This document shows, piece by piece, positions 12,620 through 24,000 of a stretch of DNA of 64,000 nucleotides. How positions within the stretch are numbered: the stretch's first letter is position 1; each line of letters begins with the position of its first letter. The translations under genes and the position numbers were made by a program. This DNA comes from Gordionus sp. m RMFG-2023 (taxonomy: Eukaryota; Nematomorpha; Gordioida; Chordodea; Parachordodidae), in the NCBI RefSeq assembly GCF_954871325.1, contig NC_088775.1, forward strand, positions 75,307,561-75,371,560, written 5' to 3'. The notes under the pieces were generated by a model. That model was given only the letters and a program-made list of their open reading frames with translations. It was not told the origin of the DNA and did not search any database.

Positions 12620-13690
12620 TTTTGAGCTAATTTTTCAATTATTTATCCTTGCTTGGCGTTAAATGCCTATGAATATTCAAAAGATACAAATCATTCAATC
12701 TACTTTCAGAAGTTGTATTTCATAGGTATGTTTTTCAGAGACTTGTTGGCCCGGCACCGAGCCGGACCCTATTTTAATTTTTTAAACATACCCGGGCTGG
12801 GCCCAAATTTTTTTTAAAAAAAAATCTGGGCCGTGCCCTGCAAGTGGTACCTCTGCAGGGCTCTGTTATTCTTCTTAAAAAAAATGTTCTCTCATTAGTT
12901 TATTAATGGGAAGAGTTGCTAATATATATAACCATTTTAATACATTGGGAATATAATCTAAAATGTGTTTGAAATAATGCAAAGCATTTATAGCATTTTT
13001 TGGGACTGTATCAACCATAGTTAATCTTTTAATCATAGTTATTCAGATAATAAGGCATAATAAGATATTTTAACATCTTCATGATAATAATCTAACAAAT
13101 ATTTTTTTTTTCTATCACCACCTGAAAAAGGTTGGAAAGGCTTTTGTGGAAGTAATATCTGCTGATTTGTAAGTGCTGCATGATGAATTAAAAACCATTC
13201 ATTTATTTGGGTTATAAATGTATCTAAGAGAGGGGACATTTGTTTTATAATACTCTTCTACTGATCCTATATTAATGTTTTGACGATAGGGATACAAATA
13301 TTAAACACGTATAGCTCTGCTTTTGACTCAACAATAACATATAAAATAGAAATTCTTCATCAACATTAGCTCTAATTTCCTTGAGCTCTAATAAAATGCT
13401 CTCCGCTATTCTCATCTTCTTAATCAAGTCAATGTCATGTTTTTAAAAAATATTACATAAAATAGTTGTATAATTAAATAATACATTCTAATGAGAAAAA
13501 AAATTTGGAATAAGTATTGAATCCAATAATTTTCTTGCTTCTGAGGAAATATTTCTTTCAAGCCATTATGATATTTCAGTAATAGCATTAATAATCGGCT
13601 CTTCTAACTCCATAAAAGCTGTTACTGCTTGATGGCGGAGACTCGATCTCGTTGGACAAGCTTGCAATTTCTTTCTCTCTGTTGGACAAG
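12620..13690 (-). pseudogene. hAT transposase relic
   Basis: Minus-strand fragments in order include RHQAVTAFMELEEPI, ISSEARKLLDSI and KKMRIAESILLELKEIRA, the helical middle region common in hAT proteins. An open frame at 13039-13239 follows. Near 12640-12715 comes SRLNDLYLLNIHRHL, which matches the hAT C-terminal dimerisation motif (R-L-N-x-L-x-L-L-N-I-H). Stops and frame changes separate the pieces, and the catalytic core is not intact. The host element is delimited by TIRs and an 8-bp duplication. Confidence 0.75.
12738..12865. repeat. GGCCC-rich miniature repeat nested in the hAT element
   Basis: A G+C-rich patch (TTGGCCCGGC, CCCGGGCTGGGCCC, CTGGGCCGTGCCC separated by T and A runs) interrupts the hAT transposase relic. 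Similar patches lie at 14040-14660, 44170-44260, 47838-48215 and 54448-54825. Confidence 0.6.
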
Positions 13691-14039
13691 GAGTTTCAGT
13701 GATAATTATTATTTGACTAGAAATTTAGATAAATAATACACCACTAAAATTTGAAAATAATAGGTAAATTACGCCAAGGAAAACTTGAAATCGAAATTAA
13801 TTGATAAAATAACTTAGTAGATTAAATATATATATGAGATAGGAACAAATATTGACAAATATAAATTAATATTAACAATAATATTTTTGAAAGATATAAT
13901 CCGGTATTTGCATTTTTTGGCTTAGGGGGGAGGGGGATTTGTCCACCTGCCCTTCCCCCGATGCGTACGCGCCTGATATTTATAGCTAATTGATAGACAT
14001 CCTATTATAATAACATTTTCTCCTTTATAAATTATTATT

Positions 14040-14670
14040 TTTATCAATTTTTTATAATAATAAACCGGCCCGACCCGTATATACGGGTCAGGAAAATTAT
14101 AAATAAACCCGGGTCTGGCTGAAAATTTTTTTTTGAATTACCCTAGTCGAATAGGGCTATATATATAGACGACTATTATTTAAATTGTATATAAAAATTG
14201 AAAATAATAAATAAATAAAATATAGTTAAAAATTGTTGCATCGTAGAATAGTATATCACATTCATCCACTTCTCATATTTCCTAATTTTTATTTCATAAC
14301 CATTTTATGGATCGTTATAAATGTTAACAAGTTTATAAAATAAAGGTAAAATATTTTACAAATTATTCAACTAATTATCATTATTTTTATGTGAAATTAT
14401 AAATTTTTATACTAACATACCCAATTTCAGTACTATATTTTTTAAAATCTAAACTGAGATTGTTTTTTATAAACGTGGGCATTAAAAAAATTTTTTAAAT
14501 AACCCTGGGTCGGGTCTGAAAATTTTTTTTAAAAATAAACCCGGATCAAACCGAGTTTGATAATTTAAAACCCGGGCCAAAATATTTTGAAAAATAATCC
14601 GGGCTTAGTCGAAAGTTTTTTTTACAAATTTGGGCCAAGCCTTGCAATTCAGGACACTGATAAATTTTAA
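14040..14670. repeat. Copy of the dispersed GGCCC-rich miniature repeat
   Basis: Starts at ACCGGCCCGACCCG and ends near GGGCCAAGCCTTGCAATTC, with several CCCGGG/CCGGG and T/A-run blocks between. The ends are not clean enough to define a target duplication. Confidence 0.55.
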
Positions 14671-15364
14671 TTTGAAATTAATTTACTACTCTCACCAAAA
14701 AAAAGATAAACAATATTAAATAATGATTATATGATAAATATTCCAAAAAATAATTTTTAAAAATTTTCCAAGGAGAGATAAAGTTATCTGTTCTTTTAAG
14801 CTCCATTTTTTTAAATTATAACATATGATAAGATGTATTAATTTAAAAATATTTACCTTTTTTTAAACGAAAATAGCTTTCAAATTAATAATAAGCTTCT
14901 TTTTCAAAACTATTTTTGATTAATCATTAAAAATACAAGGCCCTTTAACACTAAAAGGGTTTAGTGTGGTCGATTTATCTAAATAATATGAGGAAAAAAT
15001 TGTGGATTATCTGAGGTAGAGATTTTCACGGCCCAGTTTGGTTTGAATACCGGCTAGTTGGCCAAGCAAATTAGATCATGTGCCTGATAATATTCATATT
15101 TTATTTGTTAATAATCAATGACCGTCAGATGAAGCTTTATACAGATAAATACACATGTAAAAATGTGTGACAATTGGGATGTGACGAAAGCTTCGTTCAG
15201 GGATACCTCAGTCATAATAGGGAAAATAATCTTGTCAACTCTTCAAGATGTAAACCTAATTAAATATTGAATACGTGGTGTTTAGATCATTATAATTTTT
15301 ATTATGGCCGGTTTAGGTCTCATCAGCATATAGGAATAACCTTTCTTGACATTTTGTATTTTGT

Positions 15365-15530
15365 AGTATGTTGTGGCATGGAAGGAGATGAATAGGATAG
15401 ATTGTAGTTCAGAGGTTTTGATCAAACATCATGGTGAAGTCCTTACTGAGGACGATGGATTTTTCATTGGCTTTGGTATTAACCGTGGAGGTAGCAGAGT
15501 CTTTAGCAAAAATCATAGATATAAAATAAT
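15365..15530 (+). other. Coding-like stretch, possible exon, unidentified
   Basis: After a good acceptor-like sequence (pyrimidines, then TTTTGTAG ending near 15366), an open frame of 50-odd codons reads YVVAWKEMNRIDCSSEVLIK, then HHGEVLTEDDGFFIGFGINR and on to a stop near 15552. A possible donor (GTAGCA) follows GINRG. The composition is more protein-like than its surroundings, but I do not recognise the family and no neighbouring exon is certain. Confidence 0.25.
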
Positions 15531-16292
15531 AACACACAAGAATTATTACTAGATTTTTATTGGCAACTATAACAATATAATTAAACCAAAAATTTTTACA
15601 AAAAAAAACGATGCATTCTTTATAAATAATTTCAACGTTTTGGCCATTCTTTTTTTCTATTATAAAAAAGCCTTTTTATCTGTATTTCAATAAAGTTTTG
15701 GAAGTTTTTGAATTAAGCTTTTTGATGTTTAGGACATAGCCTAAATATATAAAATCTCTAAAATTTGATTACTTTAGGTTTTAGCTATTTTTAAACTTGA
15801 TATTTCATTAAGGCTGTATCCAAAACATAAAAATGTAATTTAAAACTTTCATAAATTAATTGAAAAAAACGAAATTAGGTGTTCTTTAAATAGAAATGGC
15901 CAAAACATATTTGTGAAATTTTAAAAATTTTGTCATTAAGTTTCCCTAAAGTTTTGGAACTTTTGAAAGTGTTTAAAATTTTGAAATTTTTAAACAAGTT
16001 TTAGATGAGACCTAATGTAAGAGCAACATTAATCTATTACAACTTTACTATATATAATCTCCATTTTCTTTTAAATTTATGTTGTCTAGTAAAATTGATT
16101 TTTTTTAATGTTTAAAAGTAAACGCCAACGTTTATGTTAAGCATTTTCGTGAACTAACATATTTGTGCGGGTCAAACTTGATATTTGTTATATAAGACAA
16201 TATGCCAAGGGTAATAATTTACTCAATTTAGAATGGCCACCAAATTCTCATCTCCATCTATTATATTACCCTTGCATGAAAGAAATTTAGGT

Positions 16293-16408
16293 AGCTGGCA
16301 TGGATCAGAGAGTCATTTCAGTTTCTAGACTTACTGCAACAAATGATTCGGGATATTTGGCCTTTCGTATCAGAAGATTATATTCATCAATTATTAAACA
16401 AAGGATAA
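16293..16408 (+). other. Weak coding-like stretch, unidentified
   Basis: One frame reads WIRESFQFLDLLQQMIRDIW and another MDQRVISVSRLTATNDSGYL over the same bases. Two open frames compete and no family is recognised, so this is only a candidate exon or relic. Confidence 0.15.
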
Positions 16409-16620
16409 GTCATCTAAAAGGTTATTCAAGAAAATGGAAGGCGTAGTCGAAAAAAATGGAATAATTTTATAAAGTTGATTTTTTATTACTCATATTTTAA
16501 ATATATTGATCGGCCAAATGGCCTAACCGATCTCAATGATATATATTTCTTGTAAGAAACTTTGTTATTTTTAAATTTCATTGAAATTGGTTAAGTCATT
16601 TTCTTTTGATAGCATTTTTT

Positions 16621-16700
16621 GTTAAAAATGCGTCCTTTTTGTTAAAAATGCGTCCTTTTTGTTAAAAATGCGTCCTTTTTGTTAAAAATGCGTCCTTTTT
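16621..16700. repeat. Four exact tandem copies of a 20-bp unit
   Basis: The unit GTTAAAAATGCGTCCTTTTT is repeated four times without a mismatch, starting at 16621, 16641, 16661 and 16681. It is a minisatellite in otherwise unremarkable A+T-rich DNA. Confidence 0.98.
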
Positions 16701-17980
16701 TGGGATTAACCAAAAATATTGGTAATTTTTGTTCTTTACGTTCAATATTTTAAGATCGTTGGTGATTTAATCCTAAATTTCCCCCACTTACTTTCAGTTA
16801 AAAAATATTGGAATATATTATGGCAAGACGAATTTTTTTTAATTTAATAATCGTCTCTATAGTAAAGAATTAATTGATAGATTTCGAATTTCGACATTAT
16901 ATTATATAATATATCGCTACCAACCAATCCTTATTACTAACAAATTTAATAGTTTCTTTAAACTTTTTTTTTTGTAAAGTGATTAAATAAATCATATATT
17001 GTTACTATTTATGTTAAAGAAAATTTAGTATTAAACAAATGAAATTAATAAAGCCATTTTTTTTTCTCAAAAAACATGAAAATTATGTTATATTAAGAAA
17101 TATATATCTTTTAATATTAAATCTATATGATAATGAGGTTCTCGTTTAACATGAGAACTGCTAAACATATTTTTTTTAATTATAGTTTTCATGGTATGAA
17201 TATGAAATAATTAGGAAATTGTATTAAAATTTTTTGCTATCATGAAAATGATACTTATCATTATTATGATCTGACCTGTTGACCCATTTTGGCTGGTTTT
17301 AATAGCGGATAGGCTCAAATTCAAGAAAATTTTCTTTAGAGGATGAGAGATATTTGAATTAACCTTATAGATTGGGTAGGGTATTATATTATTCATTATC
17401 AAAACACCCGAATAAGTTATGGTATCATAATAAACCTCGTAGTTTGATTAATAATTATACTTACTTTATATTTTTCGGGATCGGGAATATAAATATTATT
17501 CAAATCTTTTAAATATATTGGTAACTTAAATATTATTAGCTAACTGAGAAACAAATCACTCTTCAAATATATTCATTTATTTTCCACAAATTACAGTTGA
17601 ACTACTTCTAATTTTTCATAACGGTAATTTAATTTTCACAATATAAAATTACAAACTTGCTATTATGCTTGTATTATATTTTTAAAAGTTTCCTTATAAT
17701 ATTATTTTAAATATTTGTTTATCATATCTATTTTTCAATATTTTCAGATTAAAATATTATATCTTGATTTAAAAAAGTTTACCAGTCATGTGATGGCAAA
17801 TTATAATTTTTAACTAAAAGAATTTTTTTAATATTTTATAAATAAATTCAATTCACCTTATTTCTAATGTTAAAAAATATATTTTTAGGCATGAAATTTT
17901 TAATTTTTTTTTCTTCTCACGGTATTTCTCTCATCCAGGAATTTATATTAAAATCAATATTTTATATTCTAAAAAGAGGA
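16701..17980. other. Upstream flank of the nicotinic receptor gene
   Basis: A+T-rich, with no recognised element. It should contain the promoter and 5' untranslated region of the receptor gene whose first coding exon starts at 17981. I could not identify a specific promoter motif. Confidence 0.4.
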
Positions 17981-18032
17981 ATGGAACGAAAAATTTATTA
18001 TATTTTTAGCCTATTCCTTTTCATTATTAAAT
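17981..18032 (+). CDS. nAChR exon 1: signal peptide
   Basis: ATG opens [17 protein letters not shown] and the exon ends one base into a codon at the consensus donor GTGAGT (18033). That single T joins TA at 22487 to give Leu, in phase with exon 2. The charged start followed by a hydrophobic run is a typical signal peptide. The ATG is the last in-frame one before the hydrophobic stretch. A more upstream in-frame ATG (MLKNIFLG...) exists near 17867, so the start is likely but not proven. Confidence 0.75.
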
Positions 18033-21000
18033 GTGAGTTATTAATTAATAAATTCTATTTTATTTTTCTATATATGTAATTTATTTTTCTACAAAATTTC
18101 CTCCCTCCCTCCCTCCCTCCCTCCCTCCCTCCCTCCCTCCCTCCCTTCCTCCCTTCCTTCCTTCCTTCCTTCCTTCCTTCCTTCCTTCCTTCCTTCCTTC
18201 CTTCCTTCCTTCCTTCCTTCCTTCCTTCCTTCCTTCCTTCCTTCCTTCCTTCCTTCCTTCCTTCCTTCCTTCCTTCCTTCCTTCCTTCCTTCCTTCCTTC
18301 CTTCCTTCCTTCCTTCCTTCCTTCCTTCCTTCCTTCCTCCCTTCCTCCGTCCCTTCCTCCCTTCCTCCGTCCCTCCCTCCTTCCTTCCTTAAATTTAAAT
18401 ATTTCATATTTTTTTACTTTTCACGACACATTTTAATTAAAAAATGGCCTCGCTTTTTAATAAATAATTATATTTATAATAATGTATATATGAGTTTTTA
18501 ATTCATCATAATGTAAATACGATTTTTTTTTGATTAATTTATATCTTAAAAAGTTAATTTCATTTTTTATTTCCACTTGTGTGACAAATTAATACTCATT
18601 TTATTTATACGAATAATTTGACTTTATTTGATAATCTTTTCCTTACTCAAAAAAGTCAATAAATTATTAAAATATTTTTGTGAAAATCTAATATTTTTTT
18701 GGTTGTGTTTAATCATATTTTGCTATCTAATATTTTTTTTCTTCCAGAGTAATCCATTGGGAATTTATTTTTTTAAAAAATAATCATCTCTTTTAAAATT
18801 AAATTTTTTTAAAGGAAAAATATATTAAAAAATCTTTTTCAAAGTTTAAAAAAAAATACGTTTTCTTATAAATTATATATCACATTTTCCAGTCTTACCC
18901 AATTCCGATTATTTCTTAAAATTGTCTTGGCCTGAATATTTGAATTACATTTTATATCTATTTTTTAGGCCCATCTCTCTCGAGGGTATGTAATTTCAGG
19001 ATTTATAAAATTTAACAGGCAACCATTTTATTAAAGTCAATAATATTATTCATCAGGGATGTGCTTGTAAGTATTTGACGAGGGCCATTTTGCCTATATG
19101 CCTAGTTTGTTTATTTATAGCCGTTTCACCTAAATGAGTAAAAGAGCAAATAAGCGCAATCTAATAGTAAAAAAGCGAATTTTTAATAGTAAAAACGCAG
19201 ATGTAATAGCAAATCAGCAAATATATTAGCAAACCAGGAATCTGTATAGACTTTAGGAAGCCTGGGGAAAAATATTTTAGCGGGCTTATTTATTAAACAT
19301 TTAGAGTATCAAATTTTATATAGATATAAGTTTTGTTTATAAATATTTTATTTTAAACTATAAAAAAAAATACAGAAAAAAATATCTTCAATTTAAAATA
19401 AAATTTTAAATTGTAAATACAATATAAATTTAAATGGCATGAGATATTAACAACCAAAGTACTATATTATTAATAATTTTACATTATAGTTAAAATTTTC
19501 TTTTCCGTGCTTTATATTTTCCAAGCTTGATATAATATATGAGCAATCTATAGATGTAGTAATATCATTTTTAATTGAGATTAGGGTTAGGGTACAGCGA
19601 GCCTATCCTGAGACATACAATATCTCACATAGTTCTTGATTAATTTTAGCCTTTACAAGTATCGCTTACCAGACAGAGACCTTGATCGGAATCGTTAGTA
19701 GAAATTTTAGGATAATTGAGAATATTTGAAAGGGGTTTTAGCTTAGAGTTACAAATTCCATATTTTTAGACACCTGATCCTGCCAAAAATTATTTTTTTT
19801 TTTAAGCCCGAGCCATTTTAAGACTTAACTCAAATTTTTATTTTAGGACCGAAATTATAGATTTTCATAATACCAAAACAAGTAGGTGATGAGCTTCAAA
19901 AGTCAAACGTAAATAAAATTGAAATAAATGGATCACTTTTTAGAGGTGTTTCATTTTGTTCCTGACATTTTGGAGAAGATTTCGCCTAATGCATGTGCTG
20001 TTGTGAGAACTAAAAATTTGTTCATTTTTATTCATAATTTTCTTCATAAAAAATTGAAATTGCCGTGATAATGGCTATTTTTGACCTCATAAAAGTTTTC
20101 CCGAACCAAAAATATTCATTACAATTTTATTTTAAAGTAGTTTTACAAATTTCTTGTTCAAAAATATTAATATTTTAAATTTATTCAGAATAGGTGTTTC
20201 ACTTTAAATAAATAGTTATTTTTTATTAAAAAACAAATATAAATATATGAGCGCATAATTATAATCTATATTAAAATGGGATACAATATGTACAAAAAAT
20301 TTAAAAAATAACAATAAAGACCGGGGATGGTATAAAACGAGAGGAAAAAATAATAAGTAGAAAGAGTCTAAGATAGTTCTCTTCGGGTAGTAGACTACCA
20401 TTAAAGTTAATGTAGTTCTTTTTCTTAGCTATGGCCAACTTTTGTCTAAAAAAACCCCTCTCGAGGTTTTTTTGAGTTTGGTGATTTATGACCCCAAATT
20501 TTTGAAGAATGCTAGGGCAAGTGAAGGTGGTAAGTGTGGTTGAAATGATAAAAATAAAACAATGATCATTTGAAATTTCTGTGTATTTCTTGGTTAGAAA
20601 GGGCCAGGGGGTCAATAGTTCCATACCAGTCAAGATGAGTTAACTTTACACATGTGAGGGTGGGTGATGGAGCAGTTAAGACGAATACCAATGGCGTGGG
20701 TACGTTGTTGGATAATTGATGAAGATTGTTGGAATGAATGTATTCGAGAAACGCATGTTCAGTACCATTGAGCAGGGAAGAGAATAGAGTGCGGTCAATA
20801 AATTGCAAGCTAGATAAGAGTGTTTCAACGCAGTGCTACAGACGCATAAAATAAAATCCTTTCTTTTTTTATTTCTGAAAAATTGAAGAATTTTAAAAAG
20901 ATGCTTTCAAGAGTTTATAAAATCATTTAATATATTATAAAAGAGAAAATTTACATGTTCTCAAAAAGAATATATTTTTTTAAATCGCATATTCAATATA

Positions 21001-24000
21001 TGGATAACTTATTTATATTTGTTTAAGAAATAAACCCATTAGAAAAAATGATAGCTATAAGATAGGAGTATTATAATTTCTCCCTATTATATTTGGAAAA
21101 TCGGAATTAAAAAGTTAATATTTTAGTTCGAATGTTAAATTACAGAGTAAGCCTTCCTCCCCCACAAATGGGTTAGAATAGGAGGTGTGCTGGGAGGGGA
21201 AAATGATTATAAACTAAACTATGCATTATTTTAAAAAAAGGTAATTGTTCCTATTTTATTGAAAAATTTAATATTTTTCAGCAGAGTTCCACATTTATTC
21301 AAACATAAAAAATCTCCGAAGATTTTAATCTCTGAGATTTTTACAACATAAAATTTCTGCATGCTTAAACAGGATTTTTGATCAAATTTTACCGAATTTT
21401 CTAAATCTTTTTTTATAAAAATTATTTTATAAATAAATCTTTTGTCGTTTTTATGCTTAAAAAAATGTTTTATGATGTAATCACAAAAAATTAAAAGAAA
21501 ATTTTCATCTGCTTTGAAAAAATCTTTAAATTTTATGATATTCAAAAGTTTTTTTTTTTAAATTTTGGGAAAAAAACTTCAAAAGATCTTTGAAGATTTT
21601 TTTCCAACTCTGTTGCTTTAGGCTGGAGAGGAGGGGATAAAAATATTTCATAAGGAGAGTGAAAATTTAAATATTTCTGAAGAAATATTTATTTTACTGG
21701 GAAATTTGAAGGAAAAAATATTTCAATGGAAGAAATATCCAAGAAATTCGTAAGACTTCTTTTTATAAATTTATTCTCCGCAAAAATATGTTTAAAAAAT
21801 AAAACATAAATTAATTGTATATTATCAAAATACTTTTAATTATTTTTTGGTTCAAGTGTCATTATAATAAGTTTTTCACTAATGAGACAAATAAGATGAG
21901 TTGTATATGTTTGTTTTAAGCTTGCTTATGTATTCAAGTCACGTTCTTTCCATATCTTCATTGATAGATTAAAACTTTTTTTAAAACTATCTTATTAAAA
22001 AAATCTTTTAATTGACATTTATCAATGAGATATTTTTATATGTTTTTATTTTTTCCTGACTTTTGAGAGAGCATTTTTGTCATAATGGAATATATATAAG
22101 TGTGTATATATATATTTATATTAATGAAATATTCAGATAGTGAGATGATACAAACAATAATAATAAAATAAAAAAAAATTTATGATATAAAAAAAGCTTA
22201 TAAAAGTGTCTGCTTTTACCCCAGTGATGGATCAAATTTACCCCTTGCCACAAAATTAGAATAAATTTTAAAGTTGTAAACAGATTGCCAAATTTATGAG
22301 AGATAAACTAAATTTCGAGTCTCTCTCTATAATAGTAAAACTTATTTAGAAAAATATATTAAATAAATTAGGGAAATTAATTTTCTGCAAAAGTGGTTTT
22401 AGTCATCAAAACATGTACAATTTAAACCAAGATAATGTGTATATATATTGTATAGTTATCTCTATTTTTATTTATTTTTTTTAAAGTATCTCAGGGAGGC
22501 AAATACGAGAAAAGATTGTTAAAAGATCTCTTCCAAGATTACGAACCGCTCGAAAGACCTGTGGAGAGAGAAAACGATACACTTTATGTCATATTGGGAA
22601 TAACCTTGCAACAAATTATAGATGTGGTAATAATATAATAGCGTTCCATCAATTTTATTATTAATTAACAAATCTTTTATTGGCACCTAATAATTTAAGT
22701 TTCAGTGGTTTAACAGGGCTCTAGTCGAGGGCTCGTGTTCCAAAATTTTTTTGTATAGTTTATTTTTTCAAATTGAATTTTAAACTGTTCTCCCTTTCCC
22801 CGAAGATAAATCGTGATTTGTGAATGATGTGACTAGCCTAAAGAAGACCCATGTATACTATTGAGTAATAATCAATATGCAAGTGGCTCTTTTATCCTAT
22901 TATAATAAAATGAAACTGTTTTACTTTAAAACTTACATTGCTTAATAATATGAGTCAATAAGGAATCTCTTTCTATAGGCAGAACCTCCCGCACTCTTTC
23001 AAAAAATTTTCAAAATATAATATACTTGATGTTTATGATAATAATTTTTTTTAGCAGAATTAAATTTTTGTTTACTAACATCATTAAAATGCAATACTTT
23101 GTTTTTCATTAAAAGAAAATAAAATAATATTTTTGTAATTTTTAATTTTTTTTTTTTTTTTTTTTATTATTAGATATAATTTATTATCTTGTAAGTATAA
23201 AGAATCTAATGATATATAAAAAAGAAATATAGTACATACTCGGAAAAAAAATATATATATATATTAAAACATAACTGTTTAATTATAACGAAAAAATATT
23301 TTTTTTTGTGGTTAAAATCTAAATATAGTTGCGATGCAAAATATATATAAAATTAACAATGACTATATTTGATAAACTAGGAGGGAAATGGGAGTGTTTC
23401 GAAGAAACATTTGTAGTTCCCCTTTAGGATTTCAAATTGGACTTTTTGTTTAAGAGATAGGGACTCGTTTTTGACCCCTGTCCTTAACGAAATTCTTCTA
23501 CCCAATTGATTTAAGAACTTTAGTGATTGGGGACCGGGGTTTCCAAGGACGCTAAAAATTAGGGGAATAAATATAAAAGAGTTAGGGAGGAATCTATATT
23601 TATTAAACTTATTGGTTTCTTGTAGTTCCAAGGGGTCGGTATTTCCGTTAGCCGGAAAGGAGGTAACACAAGAGACGTCCCAGACAAGTCTTTTGCCGCC
23701 GTGCCAAGACGTTAAAGACATGCCGTCAGGGCGCTTACCGTCAGCATTTAGGAGCCCCAATGGCTCCAAGCTATTGGGGAAACCGGCCGAAATCAAGGCT
23801 TTGCCGATTAACCTATTAAGGTTGTCGTGCCTCAGGAAACGGCCACTGACTTTGAGACACGAGAAACAATGTCTAGAGAAAGGATCAACCTGTTTGTGAC
23901 AGGCGGCACAGGTGTCCACAGAAGGGATAAGGCAACCAAGCCTATGGCCAATGGCAGTTTGAAACTCATCGTCTGTGAGTAACGTTTCCTTTTTACCACT

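Larger units (their letters stand above)
12257..13975 (-). mobile_element. hAT DNA transposon, decayed, with 8-bp target duplication
   Basis: The terminal inverted repeat is CAGGCGCGTACGC at the left (12257) and its complement GCGTACGCGCCTG at the right (ending 13975). ATATTTAT flanks both sides (12249-12256 and 13976-13983), an exact 8-bp target duplication. The minus strand carries a broken hAT transposase. A miniature GGCCC-rich element appears to have inserted inside at about 12738-12865. The total length, 1719 bp, is short for an autonomous hAT element, so internal sequence is missing. Confidence 0.93.
18033..22486 (+). other. nAChR intron 1 (4.45 kb)
   Basis: GT at 18033 and AG at 22485-22486 (after a T run, TTTAAAG). 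It holds the pyrimidine tetranucleotide tract, a degenerate short-motif tandem region near 19130-19240, and a less A+T-rich patch at 20380-20820 with overlapping open frames on the minus strand that I could not assign. Confidence 0.75.

Noticed and set aside
18081-18407. 108-codon Lys-Glu-Gly-Arg open frame on the minus strand
   Set aside because: It is the translation of the (CCTT)n microsatellite in nAChR intron 1.
19575-19592. TTAGGGTTAGGG, a possible telomeric repeat
   Set aside because: Only two units are present, too few to call an interstitial telomere.
21909-21972. [15 protein letters not shown]-like short frame as the nAChR signal peptide
   Set aside because: It has no good donor in the required phase, whereas the exon at 17981-18032 has a consensus GTGAGT in phase.
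22493-22626. Exon 2 of nAChR starting at the CAG at 22492-22494
   Set aside because: It would give 132 bp and break the phase with the signal-peptide exon. The 22487 start gives 140 bp and the correct phase.
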